Of a DNA stretch of 64,000 nucleotides, positions 22,687 to 32,447 are shown in pieces (position 1 is the first letter of the stretch; each line of letters opens with the position of its first letter). The notes under the pieces are model-generated. The model made no database searches, was not told where the DNA came from, and saw only the letters and a list, made by a program, of their open reading frames with translations. The position numbers and the translations under genes were made by a program. Source of the DNA: Euglena gracilis (lineage: Eukaryota > Euglenida > Euglenophyceae > Euglenales); contig CP154956.1 in the NCBI GenBank assembly GCA_039621445.1, forward strand, positions 82,890,474 to 82,954,473, given 5' to 3'.

Positions 22687-23125
22687 GGCCAGTTTCCCCC
22701 CCCCCCCAGGACCCCCCCAGGACCCCACCCCCCCAGGACCCCCCCAGGACCCCCCCAGGACCCCCCCAACACCCCCCCCAGGACCCCCCCAAGACCCCCC
22801 CAGGACCCCCCCAGGACCCCCCCAGGACCCCTCCCCAGGACCCCCCCAGGACCCACCGGGGGGGCGGCCCCCAGCTGACCCACTGACCGTGGAGTTCCGG
22901 GCCCCTTCGTCCCCCGCTACCGGCGTGCCTCCCGCCCCCCCCGGACCCCCCCGGGCTTCAAAATAACCTCATCTTTTGGAGCAAAAATTTTGCCAAAAAG
23001 TTGCGGGACCCCCCCAGGACCCCCCCAGGACCCCCCCAGGACCCCCCCAGGACCCCCCCAGGACCCCCCCCACACCCCCCCAGGACCCCCCCAGGACCCC
23101 CCCAGGGCCCCCCCAGGACAGAGTC
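22687..23125. repeat. CAGGACCCCCC tandem arrays inside an inverted repeat
   Basis: Two arrays of an ~11-bp unit (22,705-22,855 and 23,008-23,120) lie within a larger inverted repeat (GGCCAGTTTCCCCC near 22,685 and GGGGGAAACTGGCC near 23,140). Between them 22,870-22,945 is open and G/C-ending on the plus strand (DPLTVEFRAPSSPATGVPPA). Confidence 0.7.
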
Positions 23126-23156
23126 CTGGGGGGGGGGGAAACTGGCCATAAGTGGC

Positions 23157-23435
23157 ATGCTGTGCTGTGCTGGTGTGTTGAATTGGGCGTCGCTTTGTGT
23201 TGTGGTGGGCTGTGTGTGCGTGTGTGTGTTTGTGGTGGGTGTGGGTGTGGGTGGGTGTTGCGCGCATGTGTGTGGATGGGTGTGTGTGTGTGCGCGCATG
23301 TGTGAGTGAGTGGGTCTATGCGCGCGTGTGGGTGGGTGGGTGGGTGGGTGGGTGGGTGTGGTTGTGCGTGCGTGCGTGCGTGCGTGCGTGCGCGCATGTG
23401 TGTGTGTGTGTGTCTTGTGTGTTTGCACATTCTCG

Positions 23436-23462
<27 letters not shown>
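23157..23462. repeat. GT-rich low-complexity tract
   Basis: Mixed GT, GGGT, GTGC and (GT)n repeats. Open frames through it are artefacts. Confidence 0.85.
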
Positions 23463-23468
<6 letters not shown>

Positions 23469-23499
23469 GGTTTTCTGGGGGGGGATTGGCGATATTCCG

Positions 23500-23665
23500 G
23501 CAGCGCGTGGCAAAGGAGCTGCGCCTTGGCTTGCCCCCCCCCCTCCGAGGCACACCTCCATAATGTGCAGGAACACAACTGAGTGGACAAGGAAACGCGC
23601 TTCGACGTTTGTGGGGAAGGGGCGAGGAAAAGCTGCGGCGACCGTCCAGTGGGCAGCATGTGTGC
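23500..23665 (-). CDS. Possible exon, unrecognised protein
   Basis: The minus strand reads AHWTVAAAFPRPFPTNVEAR then FLVHSVVFLHIMEVCL. After a nine-G run a shifted frame reads QAKAQLLCHALPEYR. Either the run length is misread by one or two bases or an intron edge lies there. It may belong with the exon at 23,775-23,890. No family is recognised. Confidence 0.35.
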
Positions 23666-23774
23666 ATGCCAAACCAAAAAAAGCCACGGGTACAGCCATT
23701 CACTCCCCACACCTACTCACCACACAAGCAGGACGGAGCCCCCCCCCCCCCCCGGTGTAAGACCCACGTACAAT

Positions 23775-23890
23775 CTGCAGCCCGATTCCACCTGCACCGT
23801 TCCCGACGCATCGCACACGGAAAACCACCACTTTTTGACATCCGGCCGGCGGCCCTCGTCCACCAAATGGACTGCCAGTGGCAATGTACA
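23775..23890 (-). CDS. Exon, unrecognised protein
   Basis: Reads VHLVDEGRRPDVKKWWFSVC then DASGTVQVESGCRLY, with mainly G/C-ending codons and a donor at TTGTAC/GTGGGT. The upstream edge is either an AG (CCACTGGCAG) or, if the adjoining family A element is an introner, the exon continues through it as LPTAQTCTLPLA. It lies 3' of a stop at 24,213, so it should start a different transcript unit or gene. Confidence 0.5.
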
Positions 23891-23899
23891 GGTTTGGGC

Positions 23900-24133
23900 C
23901 AGGCTTCTTTTTAAGACCCCCGGGGGGGAGGGGGGGGTCCCCCCCACCCACCCAGGGTGGCGCGGGACCCCCCCGGGGGGGGGGGGGGGGGGGCGGGGAC
24001 CCCCCAAAATCGGGCCCGTTAAAGGCAATTTCCAAAAATTTTCGGCGCTTCGCGCCGAAAAGGTATACCCAGCGCCTCCGGCGCGGGACCCCCCTCCCCC
24101 CGGGGGGGGTCTGCTGACTTAAAAAGAAGCCTG
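23900..24133 (-). mobile_element. Family A element with perfect 8-bp TSD
   Basis: 234 bp, ends CAGGCTTCTTTTTAAG and CTTAAAAAGAAGCCTG (16-bp perfect terminal inverted repeat). Flanked by GTTTGGGC on both sides (23,892-23,899 and 24,134-24,141). This is the cleanest copy in the window and a good consensus. The 3+5 cut keeps the neighbouring minus-strand frame open. Confidence 0.88.
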
Positions 24134-24212
24134 GTTTGGGCAGTGGGCAGACAACCCCCCCAAAAAAATTGGAGGGTAAGCGGGGGGCCAAGGGTCTGGT
24201 GCCGGCAGGGGG

Positions 24213-24347
24213 TCAGAGCCGGCTCTCCCGAGCGTCGGGGGCCTCGTCGTCGTCGGTGTCGTCGTCCTCGCGCAACAGGGTGTTCAGCCCCTGCAGCAGC
24301 ACCGGCGCGCAGAGGCGCATCGTTGGGGACGTGCGGTGGGGGAGGTG
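24213..24347 (-). CDS. C-terminal exon, acidic tail, unrecognised protein
   Basis: After acceptor ATGCCACAG the frame reads HLPHRTSPTMRLCAPVLLQG then LNTLLREDDDTDDDEAPDA and RESRL, ending TGA. About 34 of 35 codons after the Met end in G or C, the strongest coding signature in this part. The Asp/Glu-rich tail has no diagnostic motif. Upstream exons were not found. Confidence 0.6.
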   Translation of the reverse strand, partial: HLPHRTSPTMRLCAPVLLQGLNTLLREDDDTDDDEAPDARESRL

Positions 24348-24399
24348 CTGTGGCATAGGACCCCAACCCTCCCCCCAATTCCCAATTCGCCGACATTCA

Positions 24400-24558
24400 A
24401 ATATATGTGTGTGTATATACAAATATACATATATAGGTATATATTTGCATATATATGTATACATGTAAATATACTTAAACAATATCTATAGTAATGTCTA
24501 TTTAATAATAAAAATATATTTAAATTATTTTTTTTTGAATTTGTATATATACATATAC
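24400..24558. repeat. AT-rich TATATG repeats, duplicated across the next element
   Basis: Irregular ATATATGTAT tracts, then about 85 bp (from 24,440) that recur at 24,869-24,955 with few differences, so this AT-rich unit flanks the following element as a direct repeat. Confidence 0.6.
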
Positions 24559-24566
24559 ATTTACAT

Positions 24567-24862
24567 GGCAGCTCCCAACTATATGGCCCCCCCAGGGGGG
24601 GTATATATATATAGTTGGGAGTAGGGGGGGGGGTGGAGTTTGTTGTGTTAATGATGGAGTAGGGTTAGGTGCGCGACTTAGGCTTAGGGTTTGGCCTAAC
24701 TTGTACAACGAACACCCGTCTATAAGTTAGGCCTAACCCTAACCCTAAATCGCGCACCTAAACCTACTCCATCATTAACGCAAAAAAATATATATTGACC
24801 CCCCCTCCCAACTATATGCCCCACCCTGGGGGGGGCCATATAGTTGGGAGTTGGGAGCTGCC
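24567..24862. mobile_element. Family P MITE with telomere-like arms and perfect TSD
   Basis: 296-bp inverted repeat, GGCAGCTCCCAACTATATGG .. CCATATAGTTGGGAG..GCTGCC. The octamer ATTTACAT is duplicated exactly at both sides (24,559-24,566 and 24,863-24,870). The inner arms contain GGGTTAGGTGCGCGA and GTTAGGCCTAACCCTAACCC, resembling TTAGGG-type repeats. Confidence 0.8.
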
Positions 24863-25677
24863 ATTTACATATATATGTATATATGTAAATATATTTAAAA
24901 AATATCTATGATAATGCCTGTTTAAAAATAAAAATATATTTAAAATATTTTTGGATTTTTTGATTTTATATCTATTTAATTTTGCCAATCTATTGTGTTA
25001 CATTTCTTCTTATGAGTATTTTGGGGAAACTCGACGTGTATAATTACGACAATGTAAGAAACGAGAAGCTGAAAGGATCAAAAAAAAAATAGGGGGTGCA
25101 TCACGTCAACTCACGAAGCAGCCAAAGCCAAAGCCACATGATAGGGTCTGGGGTCTGTCCCCTTCCAACCCTTAGGCATACGCCCCTGTTCCCCACGCTG
25201 AGGATGGTGAAGACTGGGCTAGAGAAGCCGGGGATCAGGCACCGCCGCCGCCAAATGCTCTGTCTTCCCCAACGCCAACCCATTCTTCTTTGCCGGTCAA
25301 TTAGAGCCAAAAATGGTCAGAAAATAGTGCTTTTGCTGTTTGAGGGCTGTTTTCTCAAACTTCCCCCCCCCCCAGAAATACCAAACCAGCTGGCTTTGCA
25401 CTCCTTTGCCGCGCTTTGGATTCCAGCCAGGCCGTTTTCCAACCTCGACGCTCTGCACGGGTGGGTGCTTTTATTGTTCAAGCATTTGGCCACACCAGAC
25501 CTGAAGCTCCATGTGCTTAATGAACAGGTGGGTGACAAAACGAGGGTCTGAACAGAGGGGTACTTGTCAAACGAGGGTGTCAATTGGGCACGAAGGGGGG
25601 GGACGGGTACAACAAAAAAAGCACAAAAAAATTGCGTACCGGGGCTGAGAGATGATGGGCTTTATCCACAGTGGACG

Positions 25678-25825
25678 TCAGGGCACTGGTGAGCCGAGCA
25701 GGGCGAGGAAGAAGAGCCCGGCGGCCACCAACGGGATGAGGAAGGGGTATAGGGTGTGGAGCTTGCTCGGGGGTGCCCAGGCGGCCAGCGTTGGTGGGAC
25801 CAAGAGGAGGCACCCGTGTCGACGT
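25678..25825 (-). CDS. C-terminal membrane-helix exon, unrecognised protein
   Basis: The minus strand reads LLLVPPTLAAWAPPSKLHTL then YPFLIPLVAAGLFFLALLGS and PVP with a TGA stop. Nearly all codons end in G or C. The last ~25 residues form a hydrophobic helix that could be a tail anchor or final transmembrane segment. The 5' edge is uncertain. It may be the 3' end of the gene starting at 28,138, but no link was established. Confidence 0.55.
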
Positions 25826-25829
25826 GGGG

Positions 25830-27611
25830 AGCAGGATTGGGGAGTGAGGGGAAAGGCAGCAGTACTCCAAATACTTCTACAACAGAAATGCAAGCTAAGC
25901 AAAGGATTGGACACCCCCGGGGATTTTGCTCAAGAATGGCAAATAAATGTAACTTCACTTGGGGTTTGAGTATGCCAATGTGTGAGTTGAGCTGGGGATT
26001 GTGTTTTTCGAATGTGAATATTTCTTGCAGGCGATTCTGGTGATATAAATATGTTGACACATTGTAAAAATGAAATTAATTGAATTAATTTCTCATAAAA
26101 TGAAGCAGGGAAAATCATTAGAGCATTGGCAGTGGCAACAAAACCAATGGCATTCCTGGACTACTAAAATGCTAAACTACTAATGAAATGCAGGGACTTA
26201 CCACAAATAAAATTTTCCTGGAAACTTAAAGAGTTTTTTTTTTTGACATTTTTTTGACATTTGTAACCATACAGGTTTGGGTTGGGTTTGAATGCAGTCC
26301 GGACAAAAATGATGGGAAACAAAAATGACTGGGAAAAAAGATGGAAAATAAATAATGGGAAGATTTCGATGTTGCAAAAATTAATGATGGAGAATTGAAC
26401 ATTTCGCGGAAAAAGGTGATAATTTCCCCCACTTATGATGAAATTTTTTTCAGAAAAAAGACAACTCAAAATGAAAAAAAAATGGACAGAATGGTCTTCT
26501 GGGCGTCTTCTCTGTGGTTCTTCAAAAAAAAACCCAAAACTGACCATGTGTCATCCTTTCGTGTGTGAAACTTGGCTACCTGCAAACGTGGCTCCTCCAA
26601 AAGGGCGCACACGGACAATAATGATGGGACAGAAATGATGGAAAAAATTGGGTGGCTTCTCATCATTTTGTTTCCTGTCATTTTGTCCGGACTGTATTTG
26701 AAACACACATGCAGTTTTTTTTATTTGCAGACAACTGGATGTGCACTTCCTGTGTGCAGAGGTCAGCTGATATCCAGGGTTATTCAATCTGCAAATCAAG
26801 GTTGCAATCTCACGTCTCCATCTGGGAAGACAATTTGATAGTTATTGTGCATACACACGAAGAAAGCAAACCAAACTACAAACAAAAAAAAAAGAGCCTT
26901 CCGATCATTTGCAAACGAAGCACTGTCCGGTTGCCAGAATCCTTGGGGTTGTCTCGGGGCTGATTGAAAGCACAGAAGCGGCGGTGGTGCCCAAAGAGAA
27001 TCATGAAAACAACAGATTGGGATCATAAAAGTTGAACAGATGAGAGAAACACCAGCCAATGCATCTTGAAATGACCCGCCCAATTCTCCAATCCAAATTG
27101 TTGGAACCACCTTTTGTTCCTGCTGCATTATCTTACTTTTGCATGCCTGGGCAAAAATAAATTTGTTTATCGAACAAGACATGAAGAGTTTCTCTGTGGA
27201 CTTGGAGTGAATCCGAATGGGTGATAGCTTCCATGGAAGAGATTTTGAGAACACCTTTGACCCCAAGCTTCCTGGATGCAAAATGCTCCTGGGAAACCAG
27301 AGTTGTTTAAACGTATGTGGACCAAGAACCTCCTGACACAAACAACGGGGGGCAACTAATTTTTGGAGCCCTGTTCGCCCCCCCCCCCCCCCCCGCTTGG
27401 GTGCTGTTTACTGTGAGGGCCCCTGCCCCGTAACTTGGGGAGGAGTTGGTCATACTTCATGAAGGGATCACCTGGACGTATGGGATTCAATTTCCACATC
27501 CATGGCAGGATTCCCAGGTCAAAATTGCGTTTGGTGCTTCGTGTGTTCGCGTCAAGGAACCCTTTGCGGGGACAGTTGCCCCTCCCGGGACAAGTTTTCA
27601 CAAACCACCAC
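25830..27611. other. Intron or spacer, mostly A/T-rich
   Basis: No supported exon. At 27,430-27,560 the frame of the upstream exon stays open (TRSTKRNFDLGILPWMWKL), which could be a retained or misjudged exon end, but codon bias is lost after the donor at 27,612. Confidence 0.35.
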
Positions 27612-27749
27612 CTGCACGGAAATCCATAAGCCCGTTTTAGTTGCACCATTGTGCCAGGCCCAAAACCATCGCCACGCCGGGCCAGCGCGAGGTGACGGGG
27701 CCACGGCGGCGGGTAGCCGACCGCCGGCATGCCAGGCGCGCCAACGTAG
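27612..27749 (-). CDS. Exon 2 of an unrecognised gene
   Basis: Continues the frame across a family D element: (R)YVGAPGMPAVGYPPPWPRHL then ALARRGDGFGPGTMVQLKRA and YGFPCR, ending at CCGTGCAG/GTGGTGG. Pro/Gly/Arg-rich, no family recognised. Entry phase and exit phase fit exactly once the element plus eight bases is removed. Confidence 0.6.
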
Positions 27750-27754
27750 CGGAC

Positions 27755-28067
27755 GTGGATTCACTTAGTGACCCCCCTAGGGGGCACTTTTCCCCGGGTC
27801 AAACCAACCCACCCACCTTCTTCAAAAACCCACCCACCCACCCACCCCCGGCCCCCCCCCCCCTTGGTCAACCCACCCACCTGGTCCGGGGGTCAACCCA
27901 CCCACCCAAATGGACAAAAAACCTGAAAAAATTTTCCCACCTGGCCCATGGGCCAAAAAAGCTGACCCATGGCCAACTCCCCAGGGGGGTCCAGCAGACA
28001 CAGCCCACCCACTCTCGAAACACCCTCCCCGGGAGTTGGGCCACCCAGGCGTTAAGTGAATCTATGG
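27755..28067 (-). mobile_element. Family D introner, 313 bp, 7/8 TSD
   Basis: Ends GTGGATTCACTTAG and TTAAGTGAATCTATGG; interior of CCCACCCACC blocks and GGGTCAACCCACC. Flanked by TAGCGGAC (27,747-27,754) and TGGCGGAC (28,068-28,075). Removing 27,750-28,070 joins GAG GTC CG to C TAC GTT in frame. The ends do not use CAG/CTG, yet the same 3+5 geometry holds. Confidence 0.75.
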
Positions 28068-28070
28068 TGG

Positions 28071-28138
28071 CGGACCTCCAGGCTGGTGCGGAGCGGCATG
28101 CTGGCACGCAGGGCTTCTCGCAACCCGCAGGAGGACAT
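28071..28138 (-). CDS. First exon of an unrecognised gene
   Basis: ATG at 28,138 then SSCGLREALRASMPLRTSL and EV, entering the family D introner in phase 2. AG lies five bases before the ATG (AAG GGTAT ATG), after a T-rich tract, as expected for a spliced-leader acceptor. No signal peptide or known domain is seen. Confidence 0.5.
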
Positions 28139-28257
28139 ATACCCTTGACATAACCATTAATACAACGCAAAAAAACACGTAAAAAAGCAAAAAAAAGCGC
28201 ACTAGAAAAAAAAAAACGTGTTTGCATTCCTGGGTCACCCCCTCCCTACCAGTCCTA

Positions 28258-28343
28258 TCATCGGAGTTCCGGCAGCTGCAGCCCAAACATGTCTCCGCAG
28301 GGTCTCTCCTGCTGCGCTGGCAATCCAAAACTGCTTGCGGAAT
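28258..28343 (-). CDS. Last exon of an upstream gene, unrecognised
   Basis: After acceptor GATCGCGCCAG the minus strand reads SASSFGLPAQQERPCGDMFG then LQLPELR and TGA. Its stop is only about 120 bp before the ATG at 28,138, with T-rich sequence between, suggesting closely spaced, possibly co-transcribed genes. Coding bias is moderate. Confidence 0.4.
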
Positions 28344-28439
28344 CTGGCGCGATCAGATTGATTATGAAACCCAGTGGTTCAAAGAAACACTGTAATTTAC
28401 CCAGCTGTGACGTGGGAAGGGTGTAACCATCTCCACTGG

Positions 28440-28700
28440 GGGACTGGAGGGGTGCCCCTCCCACCCAGCACCCAGGGGGGCACCCCCCGCAGGGGGGGGG
28501 GGGGGGGGCTCCAGGAGTCGATTGTTTTGGTGGTCATTTTTTTAAAAAAAAATCGTCAAAAAATCTTCAAAAAATCAATCTTCTGTGCTGCACACCGCAA
28601 AAAAAAAGCACCAAGTGGCCTAAACCCAAAGGGGGAAGGGGTCCGGGGGACTCACCGACGCTCCCCCCCCCCCGAGGTCCAACGTCTTAAAAATACCTGG
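28440..28700 (+). mobile_element. Family A-like element, decayed left end
   Basis: GC-rich block with a long G run, A-rich core 'AAAAAATCGTC', and right end CGTCTTAAAAATACCTGG. The left terminal repeat is not clear (perhaps CCAGCTGTGACG near 28,398). No TSD was identified. Confidence 0.45.
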
Positions 28701-28788
28701 TTGGTGTTACCTTAAAGACCACGGAACAGCCAACCAGCTGGAAGAACTTAGAAGACCGGATTCGCACTTAAAAGTTTTTTCTTTAAAA

Positions 28789-31545
28789 TGGGCGCATTTG
28801 CGCAAATCAACAATTTTTTACGAAATTTCTGGGACCCTGTACCCTGACACACGGAGAACAGTTTATGAACTGTTGCAACCCTGCATGGAAGGGGATTAAC
28901 TCCCGGTGGTTTGGTGCAAATGCTGCTGGCCGGGCGACGTGAATAGGGCCGAGGGTGAGATTGGTGCTCTCGTACATCAAACAGGTTGGAAGCACACACA
29001 CCCACTGTTACAACTATTGGCACTGGTGCTGACGTGCTGACTGAATGGACTTGGATACTACAGCCGCCCGTAAGAACACACGGAGCCTTATTAGACCGCA
29101 TACTACAGACTACGTCAGCCAGCCATCACGCAACTGATGTGTGTTTATGCTCGCACTTGCGCAAATAAACACAATTTGTTTATTTGCGCATTTTGTGCGC
29201 ACGAAATGCAAAACATTGAAAATAAAAATACATGTTTGTTGGCGCAAATGCGCCCACAAACATAATTTGTTTATGGGCGCATTTGCGCGCACCAACATCT
29301 TGGGGAAACTGGTATGTGGATGGTTTGTGCAATGGGAGGCAACAAACAGCATGTCCATGTTAAAGCACACTGATGATTACCATGGATCTGCGAGGCTTTT
29401 GAACGTGATAGGCGTGTTGGTGCGCGCATTTGCGCCAATAAACAAAATTATGTTGGTCCGCGCATTTGCGCCAACAAAACATGCATTTTTATTTCCAAAA
29501 TAACGGGTGCTTCAGGCAAGGAGGGGGAATATGCAACTTGGCCCTTCAAATTATGAAAAGTCAAAAAAAAGGTGCAAAAAAATGCAAAAAAATGCAAAAA
29601 ATGCAAAAAATGCAACTTGCATAAAACCCCTGAGAAAAGGCTGGAATATAACAGAGTTTTGCTGCCTAAAACTCGTAAACATGTGACAATGCCGGTGTAC
29701 CTGTAAATGATTCACAAAGAAGACCTCCTGGAAGACAATGGCAAGCACTGAAGCTTTGAAAATCAACATGAATGGCAACTGCACGTTCAGTCTAAGCAAA
29801 TCGTCCCTCCAGGTCACCATTGAACATCAATAAAGTGGCGGCACGTCGCGTTTCATTGCACAACGTGGAACGCAAAGGACCAGAGACAAAACATGACATG
29901 GCGAGCAAATACAAAAAAAATTTCCAGGGCAAAATATTTTATGCAAAAAAAAATGCAGAAAAATGCAAATTTCGGGAAAACCTGATTATGCAAAAAATGC
30001 AAATTATGCAAGGCTACCTTTCTCCAGCTGCCGGTTGCCATGCACTGGCACCAGGTCGTCCCCCCAGTCTCACTCCCCGGTTGCGGGGAATAACGTGGCC
30101 GCTAAATCTGGGTGTTGTTGCACCGGGGAGGTCAATTCCGGTCTGGTGGCCGCAGCATCAGCAGCTGATGGGGCTGCAGCAGCGGAGCCCAGGCCGCAGG
30201 CCAGTGGCAGGGCCCTTGGGATGCTAAAATTGGTGCCGGTGGACGTGTACCGTTATCGGGTAGCTGCGCACCCACCTTCAGGAGATCCTCTGTCTTCATC
30301 TTTTTGTGGGACCTGTCAATGGACCAGAAACGACACCTTAATACCAGTGCCGGAGGAGACGGTGTGGTCATCGGGGTTGAACCCATTCAAAAGCCACTAA
30401 GGGTAGCTGTTGGAGGGCCAAATGCTTTTTACTCCTCCATTGGTGGTTCATTTGCGCATTTGCGCGCATCGCGTTGTTTGTGGGTGCAAATGTAAATTGC
30501 GCAAATCTTTTCATGTTGTTCATTTGCCCACAAACAATGTGATGCGCGCAAATGCGCAAATGAACCACATCTGCTGTTGGTGTTTGACGGTTGTGTTTCT
30601 GTCACACCCTTCTTCTTTGTGTTCATGTGCGCATTTGCGCCCACCAACACAATTTGTGCTGGTGGGCGCAAATGCGCACACAAACATATTTTTGTTTATG
30701 TGCGCATTTGCGCCCATAAGCTTGTGCCGTCGACAAACGCAGTGACAAACCCACCAAAATATGTTTCTGGATGGCCCGCTGGTCCGCGTCGTCACGACCC
30801 CTATGTCACGCCGTTTATCGACGGCGTCATTTCATTGGCGCCAAAGCCCACCCTTGAAGGACAAAATTGCGTTTATTTGCGCAAATGCGCGCCAACACAG
30901 TTATGTTTGTGCGCGCATTTGCGCAAAAAAAACACAATTTTGCCCTTCCAGGATTGGGCTTCTTCTGCCGGGTTCTTTGCCACAAAACTGGTTGTGCGGA
31001 TCCCGGGCATAAATTGGGTGGGAGACAACCTTCCCCTTCATTACCTGTGGACCTTATTTCTTCCCCCCTGCGCTTCCCTTGTCCAGCAGCCCGCATTAAC
31101 CTTCCTTCCCTTGCGGACTTCCCGCCAAATTGGTCACACCACACCCACATCCCCCGGCACTTCCTCCCTGCGCTTTAACAAACAACCCAAAAACACCACA
31201 CCAAGGCGCTGCAAGCAAAGCAGTCCGGCAAAAAACCCAGGACGCACACCGCCGTCAGCTTGGGGACACCCGGGGACACAGCCAAAAAGAGCAACAATGG
31301 CAGTAAAGTTCCCGTTCCTGTGCCGCTTTTTTGTGTTTTTTTCCGCTTCCGGGGGGGGGGGGGTCCTGGGGGTTTCGACGTGCGGAGCCCATTTCCGGAC
31401 CCCCCAAAAACACCATTTTTCGCCAAAATCCCAGGGGTCATACCGCCAAAAACAGAATTTTGCTCATTTTTTGCACTCTCTTGTCACGGTGTTTTCAAAC
31501 CCCCCTGATTCATGGCTCAAAAAATTCGGAAATTTGCGCAAATGC
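28789..31545. repeat. Cluster of GCGCAAATGCGC palindromic elements
   Basis: At least fourteen copies of the palindrome GCGCAAATGCGC (or GCGCATTTGCGC) and close variants occur at 28,790, 29,241, 29,276, 29,422, 29,459, 30,453, 30,543, 30,627, 30,665, 30,701, 30,876, 30,909 and 31,531. Most come in pairs about 20 bp apart around an ACAAACATAATTTGTTTAT-like centre, forming 50-60-bp double hairpins. The cluster is confined to this 2.8 kb apart from one remnant at 34,750. Confidence 0.8.
30735..30855 (+). CDS. Very tentative exon
   Basis: Between palindromic repeats the plus strand reads SGWPAGPRRHDPYVTPFIDG then VISLAPKPTLEG with fair codon bias but no firm splice sites. The reverse strand is interrupted. 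Reported only because it stands out from the surrounding repeats. Confidence 0.2.
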
Positions 31546-32169
31546 GCAAAACAACATAAAAAAGCTTAAATGCGAATCCGGCCGCCTAAGAAGAAGGCAA
31601 TGATGGCAGGGGGGGGGGGTCGTAAATCACCTTCAGGAAAAATTTAACTCACCCACATTGGGTTTGAATTATAACCGAAAATCCGCCCTCGGATCGAGTT
31701 TTGGGAACGCGGTGGTCTTGTTTGGTCTTGTGGTCTTTCTGGTCTATGGTCTATGGTTTTAGTCTCAGATGGACCCATCTATGTCAGATCCCCTGGGGGG
31801 GGGGGGTTGTGGTTTCACAGCCTGGGTTCTTGGGGTGATCCAGCTTAGGGAATCCATTTCCTTCAAACCCCCAAAGGGCACCAGGCGCCACCTCCACCTC
31901 CGTCCCAATAAGCACTGGGCTGTGTCCGGGAATGGCATCCTGAAAATGTGTCCGGGATGTCAACAACTGCAAAGAAGGGCTTCCTGCTGGCAAGAAGAGC
32001 TTCGGCTGAAGTGAAATGCATTCCACGGGGAGGTCAATGCCACTGTGGCGCATGCCTGAGCGTCCATGTTCAACTGCAAATGTGGTTCTCACACTCCAGC
32101 CACCTGGATCCACTGGCTGCATTCGGAAAGTCGAAAGCATTGTGTGAAAAAGAAAATGTGGACATTTAA

Positions 32170-32447
32170 ATGCATACATGCATGCATGTATGCATGCACA
32201 CATGCATCCAGGCATACATACATACATACAAACATACAAACATACATTCATACATACATACATACATACATGCATGCATGTACACATACATACATGCATA
32301 CATACATACGTACATACATACATACATACATACATACATACATACATACATACATACATACATACATACATACATACATACATACATACATACATACATA
32401 CATACATACATACATACATACATACATACATACATGCATACATACAT
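32170..32447. repeat. (CATA)n microsatellite
   Basis: About 280 bp of CATA/TACA units with CATG variants at the left end. Long Tyr-Ile-His open frames on both strands are artefacts. Confidence 0.95.

Noticed and set aside
22629-23125. Pro-rich open frames as a collagen-like or extensin-like protein
   Set aside because: They arise from the CAGGACCCCCC tandem array and are open in several frames.
28789-31545. GCGCAAATGCGC cluster as a CRISPR array
   Set aside because: Eukaryotic context, irregular spacing, palindromic pairs with conserved centres and no unique spacers of constant length.
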